A stretch of DNA of 64,000 bases from Anaeramoeba flamelloides (Eukaryota > Metamonada > Anaeramoebidae). The stretch lies in NCBI GenBank assembly GCA_027625915.1, contig JANTQA010000047.1, positions 12,400,001 to 12,464,000 of the forward strand, read 5' to 3'. Numbering within the stretch: the stretch's first letter is position 1; the number at the start of each line of letters is the position of its first letter. A program made the translations under genes and the position numbers. Below the pieces are notes generated by a model, which was given only the letters and a program-made list of their open reading frames with translations, had not been told where the DNA came from and did no database searches. Below are positions 1-11,037 of this stretch, piece by piece.

Positions 1-2
1 GC

Positions 3-1775
3 TATCGATCTAGTAAAGATGAAGAAAAGAAAAAGAAATCTGTTTATTGGAATAAGCAATCCTTAAAGCAAAAAAATCCTGGCGCGCTAAATAATCATGG
101 GATCGAATACATGAGCGGTCTTGGTGTCTCAAAAAATTATGAAGAAGCTGTCAAATTATTTCGGATGTCAAGTGAATTGGACAATTCTAATGCATTTAAC
201 TCGCTTGGAAATTGCTATCTTGAGGGGGAAGGTGTTCAAAAGGATTTAAATATTGCATTCAAGTTATTTTTCAAAGCGCATTTTCTGGGATCTGCCAATG
301 GCACCACAAGTGTAGGGTTTTATTATGAATTAGAAATCGGAAATTTTATGTTTAATTCGACAAAGGCCTTCCAATATTATTCAATTGGTAAAAAATTAAG
401 AAATTTGGATTCGACATATTCTCTAGCATATTGCTATTTGAATGGATACGGAATTGATACAATCCCTGAATTGTCCTTTCAATTATTTGAAGAATGCAGC
501 GCAAGATCCCATTTGCCCAGCATGTTGTCATATGCGTGGTGCTTAAACGAAGGAAGAGGATGTGTTAAAAATAAAGAATTATCGATCAAGATCTATAAGC
601 AGGCAGCAGACAAGGGGGAGGAATCAGCGCATTACTCCTTAGGGTTTTTTTATTTGCATGGCAAGTCCATTGAAAAGAATTTGATACAGGCGTATCACCA
701 TTTTAAAAGTGCCTATGAATTGGGGCATACCCAGAGCGAAACAATTATTACGGGTTCTTTGCTTCATTTTTTAATTGAGCATTCAGCAAAAACGGAAACC
801 ATCATTAAGGTGCTAAAAGAAGGAACTGAATTAAACGAAACTGATAATTTGGGCGAAAGGCCCTTAAATTTGCTATGCAATTCCAAAAGGCAAGATAAGC
901 TGCAATTGGTTGAAGAGTTTATCAACGCAGGGGTCAATGTAACAATAAACCAGACAAATTTAATGGAAAAAACAAATTCTTTAAAAAATTTCATAATTAA
1001 AGAAGTCACAAGACTATTACAATTATTCTCCATCGTTGAAGACTTTTTTTGTTTCTACAGCAACCAAGAAAATTGCGATATTGAAATACTCGGACACAAG
1101 CTTCATAAAAATTGGATCGAATTTAGACTTGGATACGAAATAGATCAAAACTTTGAATTAATTTTGTCCAAATATAACGAAAGCCAAAGAAACTTGTTTT
1201 GGATCTGGCTATATTCTGGAATGTTTCTTGAAAAACGCTCAATAGTCGTTAAAATTGCAGAAAAGGTTGGAATACAGAATGTCAAAGAAAAGTCTGGTAG
1301 AAATGGCTTAATTAATGACTTAAAAAGACTCTATTATTCGAAAAAATATCCCAAGGATTTTATAATAATCACTAATTCAAATGTAGAAATTTATGCGCAC
1401 CAAATAGTCTTGCAAGCAAGAACGGGATTATTCAGAAACTTTTTTAATTCAATTAAGGACTTCCAAAATAAGGTTTCAGATTATACAGAAAAATCGCATG
1501 TGTCAATCCAAAATTTAATTCAATTCTTATATTTCGATGATCTGTCATCAGTGGATTCTATCCAGGAGAACGGCTTTATATTGGAAGATTACTTCGACTC
1601 CATCCTTTATTACCAATTAAATTCAAATACAAATCTGGCCTATTGCCTTGACCAGATCAAAAAAATTAATTTAAATTCAAAAAAAAGGAAAAAGAAAAAT
1701 GATAAAAATGAGAAAAATGATATCCAAACAAATACAAAAAGTAAATCTAAAAAAACATTTAGATTTCTTTATTAA
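3..1775 (+). CDS. Sel1-repeat / ankyrin / BTB protein, 5' part missing
   Basis: The frame is open from base 3 with no stop before the first ATG at 111, and residues encoded before that ATG already form a Sel1 unit (ALNNHGIEYMSGLGVSKNYEEA). The gene therefore starts upstream of the window; 590 residues are visible. Six Sel1-like units of about 36 residues follow one another, with the LG..Y..G.GV pattern and the KA..F..A pattern. Next comes an ankyrin-like pair (ETDNLGERPLNLLC... FINAGVNV). A degenerate BTB core follows (DIEILGHKLHKNWIEFR, then WIWLYSG), and then a clearer BTB/POZ domain (KDFIIITNSNVEIYAHQIVL, ARTGLFRNFF). The C-terminus is lysine-rich and basic. Sel1 and ankyrin units are protein-binding scaffolds, and BTB domains dimerise or recruit cullin-3 ligases. 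A substrate-adaptor or signalling scaffold role is inferred; the partner is unknown. The stop is TAA. No intron is seen. Confidence 0.85.
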   Translation, partial: YRSSKDEEKKKKSVYWNKQSLKQKNPGALNNHGIEYMSGLGVSKNYEEAVKLFRMSSELDNSNAFNSLGNCYLEGEGVQKDLNIAFKLFFKAHFLGSANGTTSVGFYYELEIGNFMFNSTKAFQYYSIGKKLRNLDSTYSLAYCYLNGYGIDTIPELSFQLFEECSARSHLPSMLSYAWCLNEGRGCVKNKELSIKIYKQAADKGEESAHYSLGFFYLHGKSIEKNLIQAYHHFKSAYELGHTQSETIITGSLLHFLIEHSAKTETIIKVLKEGTELNETDNLGERPLNLLCNSKRQDKLQLVEEFINAGVNVTINQTNLMEKTNSLKNFIIKEVTRLLQLFSIVEDFFCFYSNQENCDIEILGHKLHKNWIEFRLGYEIDQNFELILSKYNESQRNLFWIWLYSGMFLEKRSIVVKIAEKVGIQNVKEKSGRNGLINDLKRLYYSKKYPKDFIIITNSNVEIYAHQIVLQARTGLFRNFFNSIKDFQNKVSDYTEKSHVSIQNLIQFLYFDDLSSVDSIQENGFILEDYFDSILYYQLNSNTNLAYCLDQIKKINLNSKKRKKKNDKNEKNDIQTNTKSKSKKTFRFLY

Positions 1776-3630
1776 ACAATTGGTTGAAAATATATTTTAT
1801 TTGATTTAATTCCTTATTTTTTGATTTTTTTTTATTATTTTTTTATTTTTTTTATTTTATTATTATTATTCGTAATTTTCTTAAATCTGTTTGTATATGA
1901 AACTATTTTTTTTTCAAAAAAAAAATTTGTTTATTAATTTGATATATTTTATTTTGTATTTATTATTGATTTTTTTGTTTTATGGAATAAGCTTAAAATT
2001 TAAAATGAAAGGAAAATTATAGAAATTGAAACTAAAATTCAAATTTTGATTTTATGGATTAAACAGTTTTAATATAGCCTAGACAGATATCAAAACAATA
2101 GATACCGAGATTAATAAAAAAAATTAAAAAATTATAATCAAAGCTCAAATCCTGACACACACATATATGACTGGATGCATAACAAAACTATATTTCAAAA
2201 ATTGTGACTCACCTGAAATAATAAATTGAAAAAAAAAAAATTAATCTTTGGTGTTCAAGAACAATTAATAATTAAATTTAATTAATAATTCACATTTAAA
2301 TTATTCTAAATATCTAAAAACCTGATATTTTCGAAAATCAAAAAATAAAAACAAAAAACTAGAAAAATGTAAGTAAAAATTTTTGAAAGAAAATTATGGA
2401 TTTTTTATTACTAATATTTCTCTGAAAAAAAGGTGAGCAAGAAGATTTTTTGTACATCAAGATATGTATGTTAAAAGTGATTTAAAGTCGAAATTTTTTT
2501 CAGATGGCTGTAATTTCCTAATATCTTTTTTTTTCCTACATGATCTTTATCAGAAAAAAAAAAAAAAAGAAGAATATTAAAAAGATAAATGTTTCAGAAA
2601 AAAAAAAAACAATAATTTGAAAAAGCAAAAATTTGACAAAGTAAAATTATAAATTTTGGACTAAAATTAGCAAAAATGGTTCTGATCAAAAAATTGAAAA
2701 ATATTTTTGAAAAGAAAAAGACACAAAATCCAATAAAACTAATTCCAATAACATTATAAAGTGAGTTAACATTTTTCAAAAATATTTTATATATTTTTCC
2801 ACCTCGGATATGGTTGACTGAAAAAAAATTATTTTCATCAAAAAAAAAAAAAATCAATGTGATGAAACTTAGATCATCTATTCTGTGATTAGTAAATGGA
2901 TTTAATAGATAATATCGATTGGGAAAATATATAAAAGGTAAAGAAACAAATAAAATATTCATGAAATAAATTAATTCAATAAATAACAAGCAGAATCTTC
3001 CAAAGTGATGGAGAAACAGGAAATTGAAAATATATCTTAAAGTTTGCTTATTTATATAAAACTCGTATGTGCAACTATTTCATACAGAAAATCATAAGAA
3101 ATTTTATTTAAATTAAAATCTTTTAAAAGTAGAATATATACATAAACAAATAAATAAAGGGGGTAGATTCGATAATATGTACAATCTCTAGTAGTAAAAA
3201 AAAATGATAAAATGATAAATAGACTTGAAAAAATTAAATATTATACTTTTAAGGTTATCAGTAATGATGTTACATATTGAATTATTTCGGAAAATCAAGA
3301 GATAAGAAATAGATTCTATTACTGGAGAATATTTACTTACATAAACAATTTTTTAAAAATTTTGACTAATTTATATTATGTTAATAGAAATCGTTGCTTT
3401 GAGGTTTTATATCCCATATTCTTATCACAAAAATATATTAAATTTTTTGATTAAAAAATTTATTTTTTTTCTAATTTTGCAAATCTTGATTTATCTTTTT
3501 TTTTTTGCGTTATTCTTTTTAATTTTTTACTAATTTCATCAAATTTTTTCTACTTTTTAATGATAAATTAATCATATTAATAAGTCAAAAGAAAAACTTT
3601 TTTTTAACAAATACTCCTTATATATATATA

Positions 3631-3677
<47 letters not shown>

Positions 3678-5384
3678 TTATTGATATATTAGTGAAAAAA
3701 ATACCAGAACATGAAAAAAATCCCTGCTAAGATTTTTAATTGTGGATATTAATAAAAATTATTGTGTAATTTCTTTTATTTAAATTCAAATCCTTTTTTT
3801 TAAGTATCAAACTTTTAAAATTATAACTCGCTTACTTACTAGAATGATGATGAGTGAAATTACACTTGTTAAAATCCAATTCGATCAATCAAAAAAACAA
3901 GAATAAAAATTACCATTTTCCAAACTCTAGCAAACCTCTATAAAACTTAATAGTTCTTCAAAAAAAAAATGATCAACGTAGGCTATCAGACATAACTACT
4001 TGTATGTTCTATAAACACCCTGCTTTAATAAACTTTAGGTGGGTTTATTGCTAGGTTCATAATAAATTTTGGTTATTTATTAAAAGGATTTGATTGTAAA
4101 TATTTCCAATTACATGAAAATTTTCCGAATATTTACAATTAAAGATCTTTTCCAGGATTATTTTCATATACAGTATTTTTTCACTACTATTTTATAATTC
4201 TCAAATTTTCAATCCTATAAAAGAAATTAAACTTTAACAGTCACAACTTTGGTTAGATATTCAAAATTTTTTATTTTCAGAATATAAAATTATTGAGAAA
4301 AGTTTCCCACTACTCTAATACTGTTTTAATAATGTAAAAAGTATTTTAAAATAGAAAAAAAATATAAATTTATTTTCGTTGGTTCTTAATTTAAGGAAAA
4401 AAAAACTAATATTAGATCTATTATACCTCTAGAAATAAATAAAATAAAAATTCGGGTATTTTTTTAATTGGTATAAGAGAAATGGAGTCAATTGGGGGTT
4501 AAATTGATTATAATTATCATTTTGAAAACAATTTGTGTTATTATCAAAGTGTGTCTCCTTGGAAACTTTTGAGATCTCATTGATTTTTTTTTTTTCATTA
4601 TTTGTTGAAAATTATCACAAAAAGATCCCCTTACAATCACAAATTTTATATAAATAATCCGGTTTATACCTTAAAATTGAACATATTGTATCAGTTTGTT
4701 ACTGAAAATAAATATAATTGTATATTTATACTCTACTTTTGAGTTTATATTCAATATTTATCATATCTGAAAAGAAAAAAAAGAAAGAGTATCTTGTGTT
4801 CAATAGAAGATAATGTTTACATGGTTATTATCTGATTCTTCTTTGGCATCCTATGAATTTTAAGGGTGGTTAAAAAAGGAAACTTATAGATATGACTTTT
4901 TTTTTTTCAAATCAAAATTGTAGAATGTAAAACTAATAGGTTATGGGGTCGGTTAATAATAAATCTTGTTTTTTAATGGTAAATATAAATATTTTATTCC
5001 CTTTCACTAGATTGACTAAAAAAAATAATAAAAAATATTTAAAAAGCTCTAAATCAAACCAAAATAACAGGAAACTTCGGCTTTACAACCCAAAAAATCA
5101 AAATTTTCGATTGAATACCTACTTGAAACTTGACCATACTCTCATAATTTTGGATTTAAAAAAAAAAAATAAATTGAAAAGAAAACTACCCTTTTAAACC
5201 ATTATTAAAAGTCGTAAGAAGTTGAATTAAGATGGGTTAAGAACCACAATAAACATTGCACCAGCCCTTTCTAGCAAGATAATCTTTTTTCCTTCTTGAT
5301 GGATTGTAAACCTTAAATTGATCAATTCCATTTTTTTGAAACTCCTCGAAAAAGAATTTACTAAATGAAATTTTTTCATTTAAG
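1776..5384. other. Intergenic A/T-rich stretch, no gene seen
   Basis: This stretch has long A and T runs, stops in every frame, and no reading frame with normal protein composition. A 396-base open frame on the minus strand (2594-2989) translates into F/I/Y-rich low-complexity sequence and is not accepted as a gene. The only structured item is a TA microsatellite near 3619. Confidence 0.6.
3619..3673. repeat. (TA)n microsatellite
   Basis: Nearly uninterrupted TA dinucleotides with one TC interruption. Confidence 0.95.
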
Positions 5385-6200
5385 GGTCTAGTCATTAAAA
5401 GTGTATTTACCCCACACTCAAGGAGTGACTCGAAACCTAAAAAGTGTATTGTAAAATTGCACTTCTTTTGATTGACCTAATTCAAATAACAAATAAAAGA
5501 TTCTTGATAGAATTTCTATTGGCACAAAATTCAATTTTAAAAAAAAAATTTCAAAAGAAATCTCAATTACAAAAAATCCACGATAAAAAAAGTTTAAAAG
5601 GCATTCTCAATTTCAAAAAATCGAATTAAAAAACATTACAAGATAAGTTCTCATTGGCAAAAAAATCAATTAATAAGAAAGATTCCAAAGGTATTCTCAA
5701 TTTCAAAAAATACAAATTAAAATAAAAAATTACTTTATTCTTTTTTTAAATTTCCAAAGGGTTAAATTTCTTGAATTTAAAACAATTTGTTTTCTCTTTA
5801 TGGACAATCAATTTAATTCGATTAAATCTAATTTTTGGTTATTTAATAACTCTCTCTATTTGACAAAGTATGGATTTTCTAACATTCTTTTGAAAAAATA
5901 ACTCATTGGAAAAATGAAAAAAAACGAAAAAATAAAATCTTCAAGATATTAAAATGCACCAAAGAGTGACACTCCAAAACTAACACAGGAGTTTTCAAAA
6001 TTATAATTCACAACCATTCAAATTGGAAATTGAGTACCCTTATTTTCGTTTTTTTTTCAAAAAAATGTTTTATTTTTTTGATTGTTGATTTTTGGAGATC
6101 GATCACACTTAAATGTTTGGTTAGTTTCTGATTATTATTAAGAACTCATTACAATTACAAACTTAGTTAAATCCTTTTCAGAAAATTATTTCAAACAATA
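5385..6200. repeat. Dispersed repeat family C, copy 1
   Basis: This segment matches 52795-53520 in the same orientation over about 700-800 bases. Shared landmarks in the same order are a GAGTGACT/GATGACTTGAAAC start, CACTTCTTTTGATTGA, AATTCAAATAACAAATAA, AATTTCCAAAGG, CTCTATTTGACCAAGTA-like text, and TTGATTTTTGGAGATC near the end. No protein is visible. It could be a non-autonomous element or an old segmental copy; ends are approximate. Confidence 0.7.
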
Positions 6201-6553
6201 AAACAAACCCTTAATAAAAGAGAAAAAACTTGGTAATTAAGCAGCAACCGTTTTGTCATGATATATGGATTAAAAGTCTTATGGTATTTTAAAATAATTC
6301 CTTAGCCTTACAAAAAATCTTGGACAACTTTCTCTTTTAAAACGTTGAAAAGTGTTTTAAAGTCTTTAAATAATTAGGAAAGTTTCTGAAAGGTTTGTAG
6401 GGAAAAAACCAAAAAGAAAAACATTTTTTAGTATTTTATTTCATTATTTTTTTGTTTATTTTTGAAACCAAAAACCATTTTAAGTACTTTAGATTCTTCA
6501 CCAACAACTTGTTTTTATTTTTTTTTATATTCTTTTTAATCGAAGAAATTTCA
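6201..6553 (+). promoter_or_regulatory. Upstream region of the SBP2-like gene
   Basis: Contains TTGAAAAGTGTTT at 6345-6357 and CTGAAAGGTTTG at 6386-6397. The same 13-mer, next to GAAAGGTTT, occurs about 150 bases upstream of the TMEM87-like start on the other strand (34961-34988). A regulatory role is inferred only from this sharing. Confidence 0.3.
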
Positions 6554-7261
6554 ATGACCCAAAGAAAAAGGCAAAAACAAAAACCAAAACAAAAATCCAC
6601 CATTCTCAATTTGGATGGACAGGTCTTTAAAAACAAAGAAGCAAGGAAAAAAAAAAAGCCATCAAAATTAAAAAAAACACTTGTGAATCAACGAAAAAAT
6701 AAAGAATTTGCAGAAACGGCATACTACGATTATACCCCAACACTTGATTTAGATCTGTGTGTGCTTACTTTCCTCTCGAAATTATTTAAAATTCAAACAA
6801 AAACAAAAATAACAAACACAAAAAAAAAAAAAAAAAAAACACGCAGGTATGTCTTTGGAATAAGAGAAGTCTATAAATATGCTAGCCTCGGGAAGTTGTG
6901 TGTTGTTATTATTCCAACTAACGTCGACAATACCTTGGAAATTCATAAAATTATTAATGATATCCGAAAACAGCCAAATACCCATCTTATTTTTTCTTGC
7001 TCTCGAAAGAAATTAGGTAGCATCTTTAAAAAAACTTTAAGAATTTCGATGATCGGTGTTTTTGATAAATCAGGTGCAGATCTTTTGTTTGCTAGGATGT
7101 TAATGTTGGCAAAAATTGAAAGGAAAAAAGAGAGATTAAAATTATTACAAAATAACACTTCACAGCAATTAAAAGAAACAGAAACAGAAACAGAAACAGA
7201 AAAAGTGAAAGTGAAAGAAAAAAAGAAAGATGACGAGAAAGAGAAGAATGAAGAAAAATAG
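6554..7261 (+). CDS. SECISBP2-like: SECIS-binding protein 2-like protein (L7Ae fold)
   Basis: A 235-residue intronless product. The start at 6554 (MTQRKRQKQK) is chosen because the upstream in-frame ATG at 6452 only adds an F-rich tract encoded by T runs. After a lysine-rich N-terminus, residues 57-82 (YYDYTPTLDLDLCV, then L-K) resemble the segment before the RNA-binding domain of animal SBP2. Residues 97-180 match its L7Ae-type domain in order: RRYVFGIREVYKY, KLCVVII, LIFSCSRKKLGSIFKK, RISMIGVFDKSGADLLFARM. SBP2 binds the SECIS element in selenoprotein mRNAs and recruits the Sec-specific elongation factor so that UGA is read as selenocysteine. The C-terminal tail is an E/T/K-rich low-complexity helix. 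A run of 20 A bases (6820-6839) lies inside the gene, but homology on both sides is in the same frame. Other L7Ae proteins (eL30, NHP2, eL8) fit less well because they are shorter and lack the RRxVxGxREV motif. Confidence 0.82.
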   Translation: MTQRKRQKQKPKQKSTILNLDGQVFKNKEARKKKKPSKLKKTLVNQRKNKEFAETAYYDYTPTLDLDLCVLTFLSKLFKIQTKTKITNTKKKKKKTRRYVFGIREVYKYASLGKLCVVIIPTNVDNTLEIHKIINDIRKQPNTHLIFSCSRKKLGSIFKKTLRISMIGVFDKSGADLLFARMLMLAKIERKKERLKLLQNNTSQQLKETETETETEKVKVKEKKKDDEKEKNEEK

Positions 7262-8754
7262 AAAGAGTAAGATTTGAACAAACAAAAACAAAGAAATTGT
7301 AATAAATTGCAATAATAACGAAAAGGATCAAAAGAAAGAAAACAAAATAATCAAACTTTTCCAAATAATACCCAATTTAAAATGTTTAATTACAAGCAAT
7401 AATATAATGTTAATTACAAAGTTTTGTTCTGAATTTTATTTCTCATTTGTGCTATTTAGGTGCCTTTAAATTAAAAAATTTTGAAAACTAATATTATCTG
7501 TAAACGTTTCAAATGAAACTTTTCTTTGCTTTGTTTTTCTTTTTATACAATTGTGGCTGATGTTTTAATTTAATAACCAAAAAATAAATTTATTTGAATT
7601 TAAATAAATAATGATAGTCTGTGCAATAACCCATGTTTTCTGATCTCTTTGTGTTTTTAAAAATTTATTTGTTTTTTGATAAATTTAAATGTTATCAAAA
7701 TCAATAATTGTTGTTTTTTTTTTAAAAAAAAAGTATTGCAATAATTATATATATTGTGTTTTGTCAAAAAACATGAACTTTAAAATTGAACACATTGATT
7801 AGATGAACCTTTTCCTTGAAAAATGAATTTAGAAAAAATCCCTCAAAAAGCTTGGAAAGAACTTGAAACACTAAAATCTGAAAAAAGTTCAAAAAATTTT
7901 TCATACAATTTCCTTTTTGTCCAAGTGTGAACTCTTTTTTTAAAAAAATTTTCCTTTTTTGATAAAATATCCCAGAAATTGAAAAATTCAAGCACTACAA
8001 TGCAAATAAAGAAGAACTTCAAAACCTAAATAAAAACCACAGTTATTTCAAATACCTCCTTGTAAAATCTGAAAAAGAACAAATATTTCAACAAAATTTA
8101 CCAAAATAACATTTAATTCCTTTGAAAAATAATAAAAGACAAAAACATGGGATATTATACATCATGTATATTTAAAAAACATTTCTTTTTTAAATAAATT
8201 TTGAAAAAAAGTAGCAAGAATAAAATACTTTTTTCAAATTCAAAATTTAAAAATAAAACAAATCTAATATGGTTGTTTTTTTTTCTAAAATATCACTTAA
8301 TATGTAGTTTTTTTTTGGGAATTCTTGATTTGATAAGAAAACTAGGTTATTCATTCTGTTAAAAATTATTAATTAGAATTAAAATATCACTAAAAGGTAT
8401 TTTGATGAATTAATACAAGATCATTTTATCCCCCCCCTTTTTTTTTATTTTAATTGTTTTCTAAATAATAACAATACAGATGTAGACATTATCAATGACT
8501 TTAAGGGGCCGGAGTTACGATATTTCACAAAGAACAGTTCCAAAAGCCTTTATTAAAAATTTTAGTACAAATGGGAATCAAAATTAGTAAATATTTCAAT
8601 AAATAGTATAGATTTCAATATGAGTTGTTTATTTTTTTAAAAAATTTGAGTTATTTTTCAAATTGGTTTTGTAATAGTTAGTAAGAGGCCTTAAAAACAA
8701 AAAAAAATCAATAAATCAATAAGATATCAAACCATTATAGAGAAATTTTGGTTA
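7262..8754. other. Intergenic stretch, no gene seen
   Basis: A/T-rich sequence with stops in all frames. A short GC-richer patch at 8476-8556 has a 26-codon open frame of ordinary composition with no recognisable family. A C8/T9 homopolymer junction lies near 8431. Confidence 0.55.
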
Positions 8755-9338
8755 TAAGCTATTTCCAAGAAAGTGGGGAAAATTAATTTAAAAAATATTT
8801 ATTAAACCCAATCTTCGAAAAAATATTTAAATATACAAAATCCTTAACTACCATTTATTGGTTCTATATTATATTCTAATTTGTTTGTTCTGAGTATTAT
8901 ATTACATAAATAAAAGTTATTAAATTTTCGGATCTCAATTTTATCGGATAATTTTTAGGGTTAAAATTAGTGTTTATTATTTCTTTTTGATCAGAAAAAT
9001 CGTTTTCATAACTTGATTAATCTCAACAAAATTTCCAAATAGAATTTAAAACATATAACTACATCTGATTGTTTAAAAAATAATTTGTACCCTATCCATA
9101 TTTTTAGTTTTTTAATGAAAACTTTCATACCTTGTTTTCACCAAAAAAGTGCAATTTTTTTTTTCTTTTTTTAGAAATATTTCATGGAACTTATGAGAAA
9201 ATACATACCTTAGTCACTGGTTCAATGGCTATTTATATTAAACTGTCTTTGACATTGTCAATTAACGAATACCTCCACTAACAAAGATGATTTTTTGTGA
9301 TATATAAAAAAAATGTACCACCTATTGGAAATACCTTA
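8755..9338. repeat. TIR element family G, copy 1
   Basis: A 584-base element starting TAAGCTATTTCCAAGAAAGT and ending with the inverse (TTGGAAATACCTTA). It aligns end to end with 27042-27627, sharing internal landmarks such as TTTTTGATC and TTTTCATAACTTG. It is non-coding and MITE-like. Confidence 0.8.
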
Positions 9339-10842
9339 TGATAAATACATTCAAGGTACCTATATTTTTTAAAAAATAAAATAAAATCTTGGTTTAGAAC
9401 ATAAATGAATCTATTTTTTTTTTTTTGTAAATTATGTTTTGGCTTATGAAATGAATGAGTTAATACAAGCCAAACAATTAATTAATTTGATTCTATTTTT
9501 TGAAATCCAAAATTCATATATTCCCAATATAAAATGAAAAAAGATAATCAAATTATTTTTATTAATTAATAATTAAATTAATTCTTTAAAATTGTCTAAG
9601 ATATTTTAAATTTCAGATTCGAAAGAACTAATTTTGAAAAAAAAAAATAGTTTTTTTTTTATTATAGTTGGGAATAACCCTAAATTTGTAGTTTTTTAGT
9701 AAAGATTTTTTTCAAATATACTTATACTCATGTAATGATTTTTTCTGATAATATAAATTTTACAAATATTCATGAAATAATTAAAAGTAAAATCTCATAA
9801 TTAGTAAAGTTTTGAGATATTTCCAATCGTTAGTTGTTTTGTGTTGTTCTTTTTAAGTGTTAAAAACACTTGCTGTGTAAATGTTAGAATTTTGAAGTGA
9901 TTAGATTCCTAATTTCCCAAACCGGTGATAAATAAAAAAAATAATTAGAATTATATTAAACTAAAATAATTTTTCTAATATGTTCATAAATGGATTTTTT
10001 TTCTATTTTAAATAATAATTACATGTTTTAATTTCTATTAATCTTTACATAATTTTATCAGAAATAGCTAAAAGTTGGATTTCCTAAAAAAATAAAATGT
10101 TTAATGTGACTTCATCATCTGAAAAGTGATGAATTGTGTATTGTAACAATATTGAAAATGTTATATAATCATATTTATGTTTATCTACCTTATGGTAATT
10201 TCTTTGGTAAAAAAATAGGAAATTTTCTTAATTTCTACAATTTTTAAGAATTTTAATCATTTTCAATCAATACAAAATTGGGTTTTCAATTTTCTAATTT
10301 CCTTTTGAAATATATATGCACAAAACAATTCTCAATATGTTACGAATATTTTTTACAGTTATTTTTACAAGTTTGAAATATTTTTAAATTTTGTAACTCG
10401 GCTTGAAAATCAGGTAAAACCATTTTTTTGAATATTTAAATTCAAATTTCGGTTTTTTTGTTTTGTTTTATTTCTGCTTGTGTTGGATTATATTCTGAAA
10501 TCACTTATTTTTAAATATAATTTATTCTAAATGAAAATTCTTTTTGAAAAATGAAAGTAAACTATCAAAATACCTCAACACTTCACCAGAGGAAAATGTA
10601 TACCTTAACATTTTTCATTTTTTTCAAAATTTTCCAATCCAAACTCAAAGCAGTCAAATATTTTTGTAAAACAATTCTTTTAAAAAATAATAATGCATTT
10701 TTTAAAAATTAATAATAATGTTTTTTTTTTAGAGTTTAATTGTTTTTTTTTTTTTTTAATAAAAAATAGTTGTTCTATTGGGATTGGACAGTTAAATTGG
10801 ATATAATTTCAAATGTGTGTTGTTTTTTACAATTCAGAAATA
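9339..10842. other. Intergenic stretch with part of repeat family L
   Basis: Positions about 9370-9640 resemble 51450-51660 (TTTTGGCTTATGAAATGAAT versus TTTTGACTTATGAAATGGAT, and the following GAGTTAA). The rest is A/T-rich with no gene seen. Confidence 0.5.
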
Positions 10843-11037
10843 CATCAAGTTTCACTTTTAAGACACAAACTTTTAAGGAAATTTAAAGTACAAAAAAATC
10901 TTGAATTAAATCAAAAAATTTGGAATTTTTTTTTACAGGGATTAATTTACTAGAATTTGGATTTTGTACCTTAATTTGGGATTTTTTTTGTACATTAAAT
11001 TCCCTGAAAATTTCTGTCTTAAAAGTGAAAATGATTG
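10843..11037. mobile_element. MITE family A, copy 1 (diverged)
   Basis: Palindromic element of about 195 bases between TA dinucleotides. The left arm reads CATCAAGTTTCACTTTTAAG, and the right arm is the inverse with CTTAAAAGTGAAAATGATTG. The three internal AAGGCACAAA-like boxes per arm are partly eroded compared with the copies near 60-61 kb, so this insertion looks older. Confidence 0.8.

Noticed and set aside
2594-2989. Minus-strand open frame of 131 codons
   Set aside because: F/I/Y-rich low-complexity translation of A/T tracts, with no motif, intron context or homology.
6452-6553. Upstream ATG as the SBP2-like start
   Set aside because: The extra 34 residues are mostly F/L/I from T runs, and the later Met begins a basic tail typical of such proteins.
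6943-7364. Minus-strand open frames opposite the SBP2-like gene
   Set aside because: Mirror frames of the E/T/K-rich coding strand; no independent evidence.
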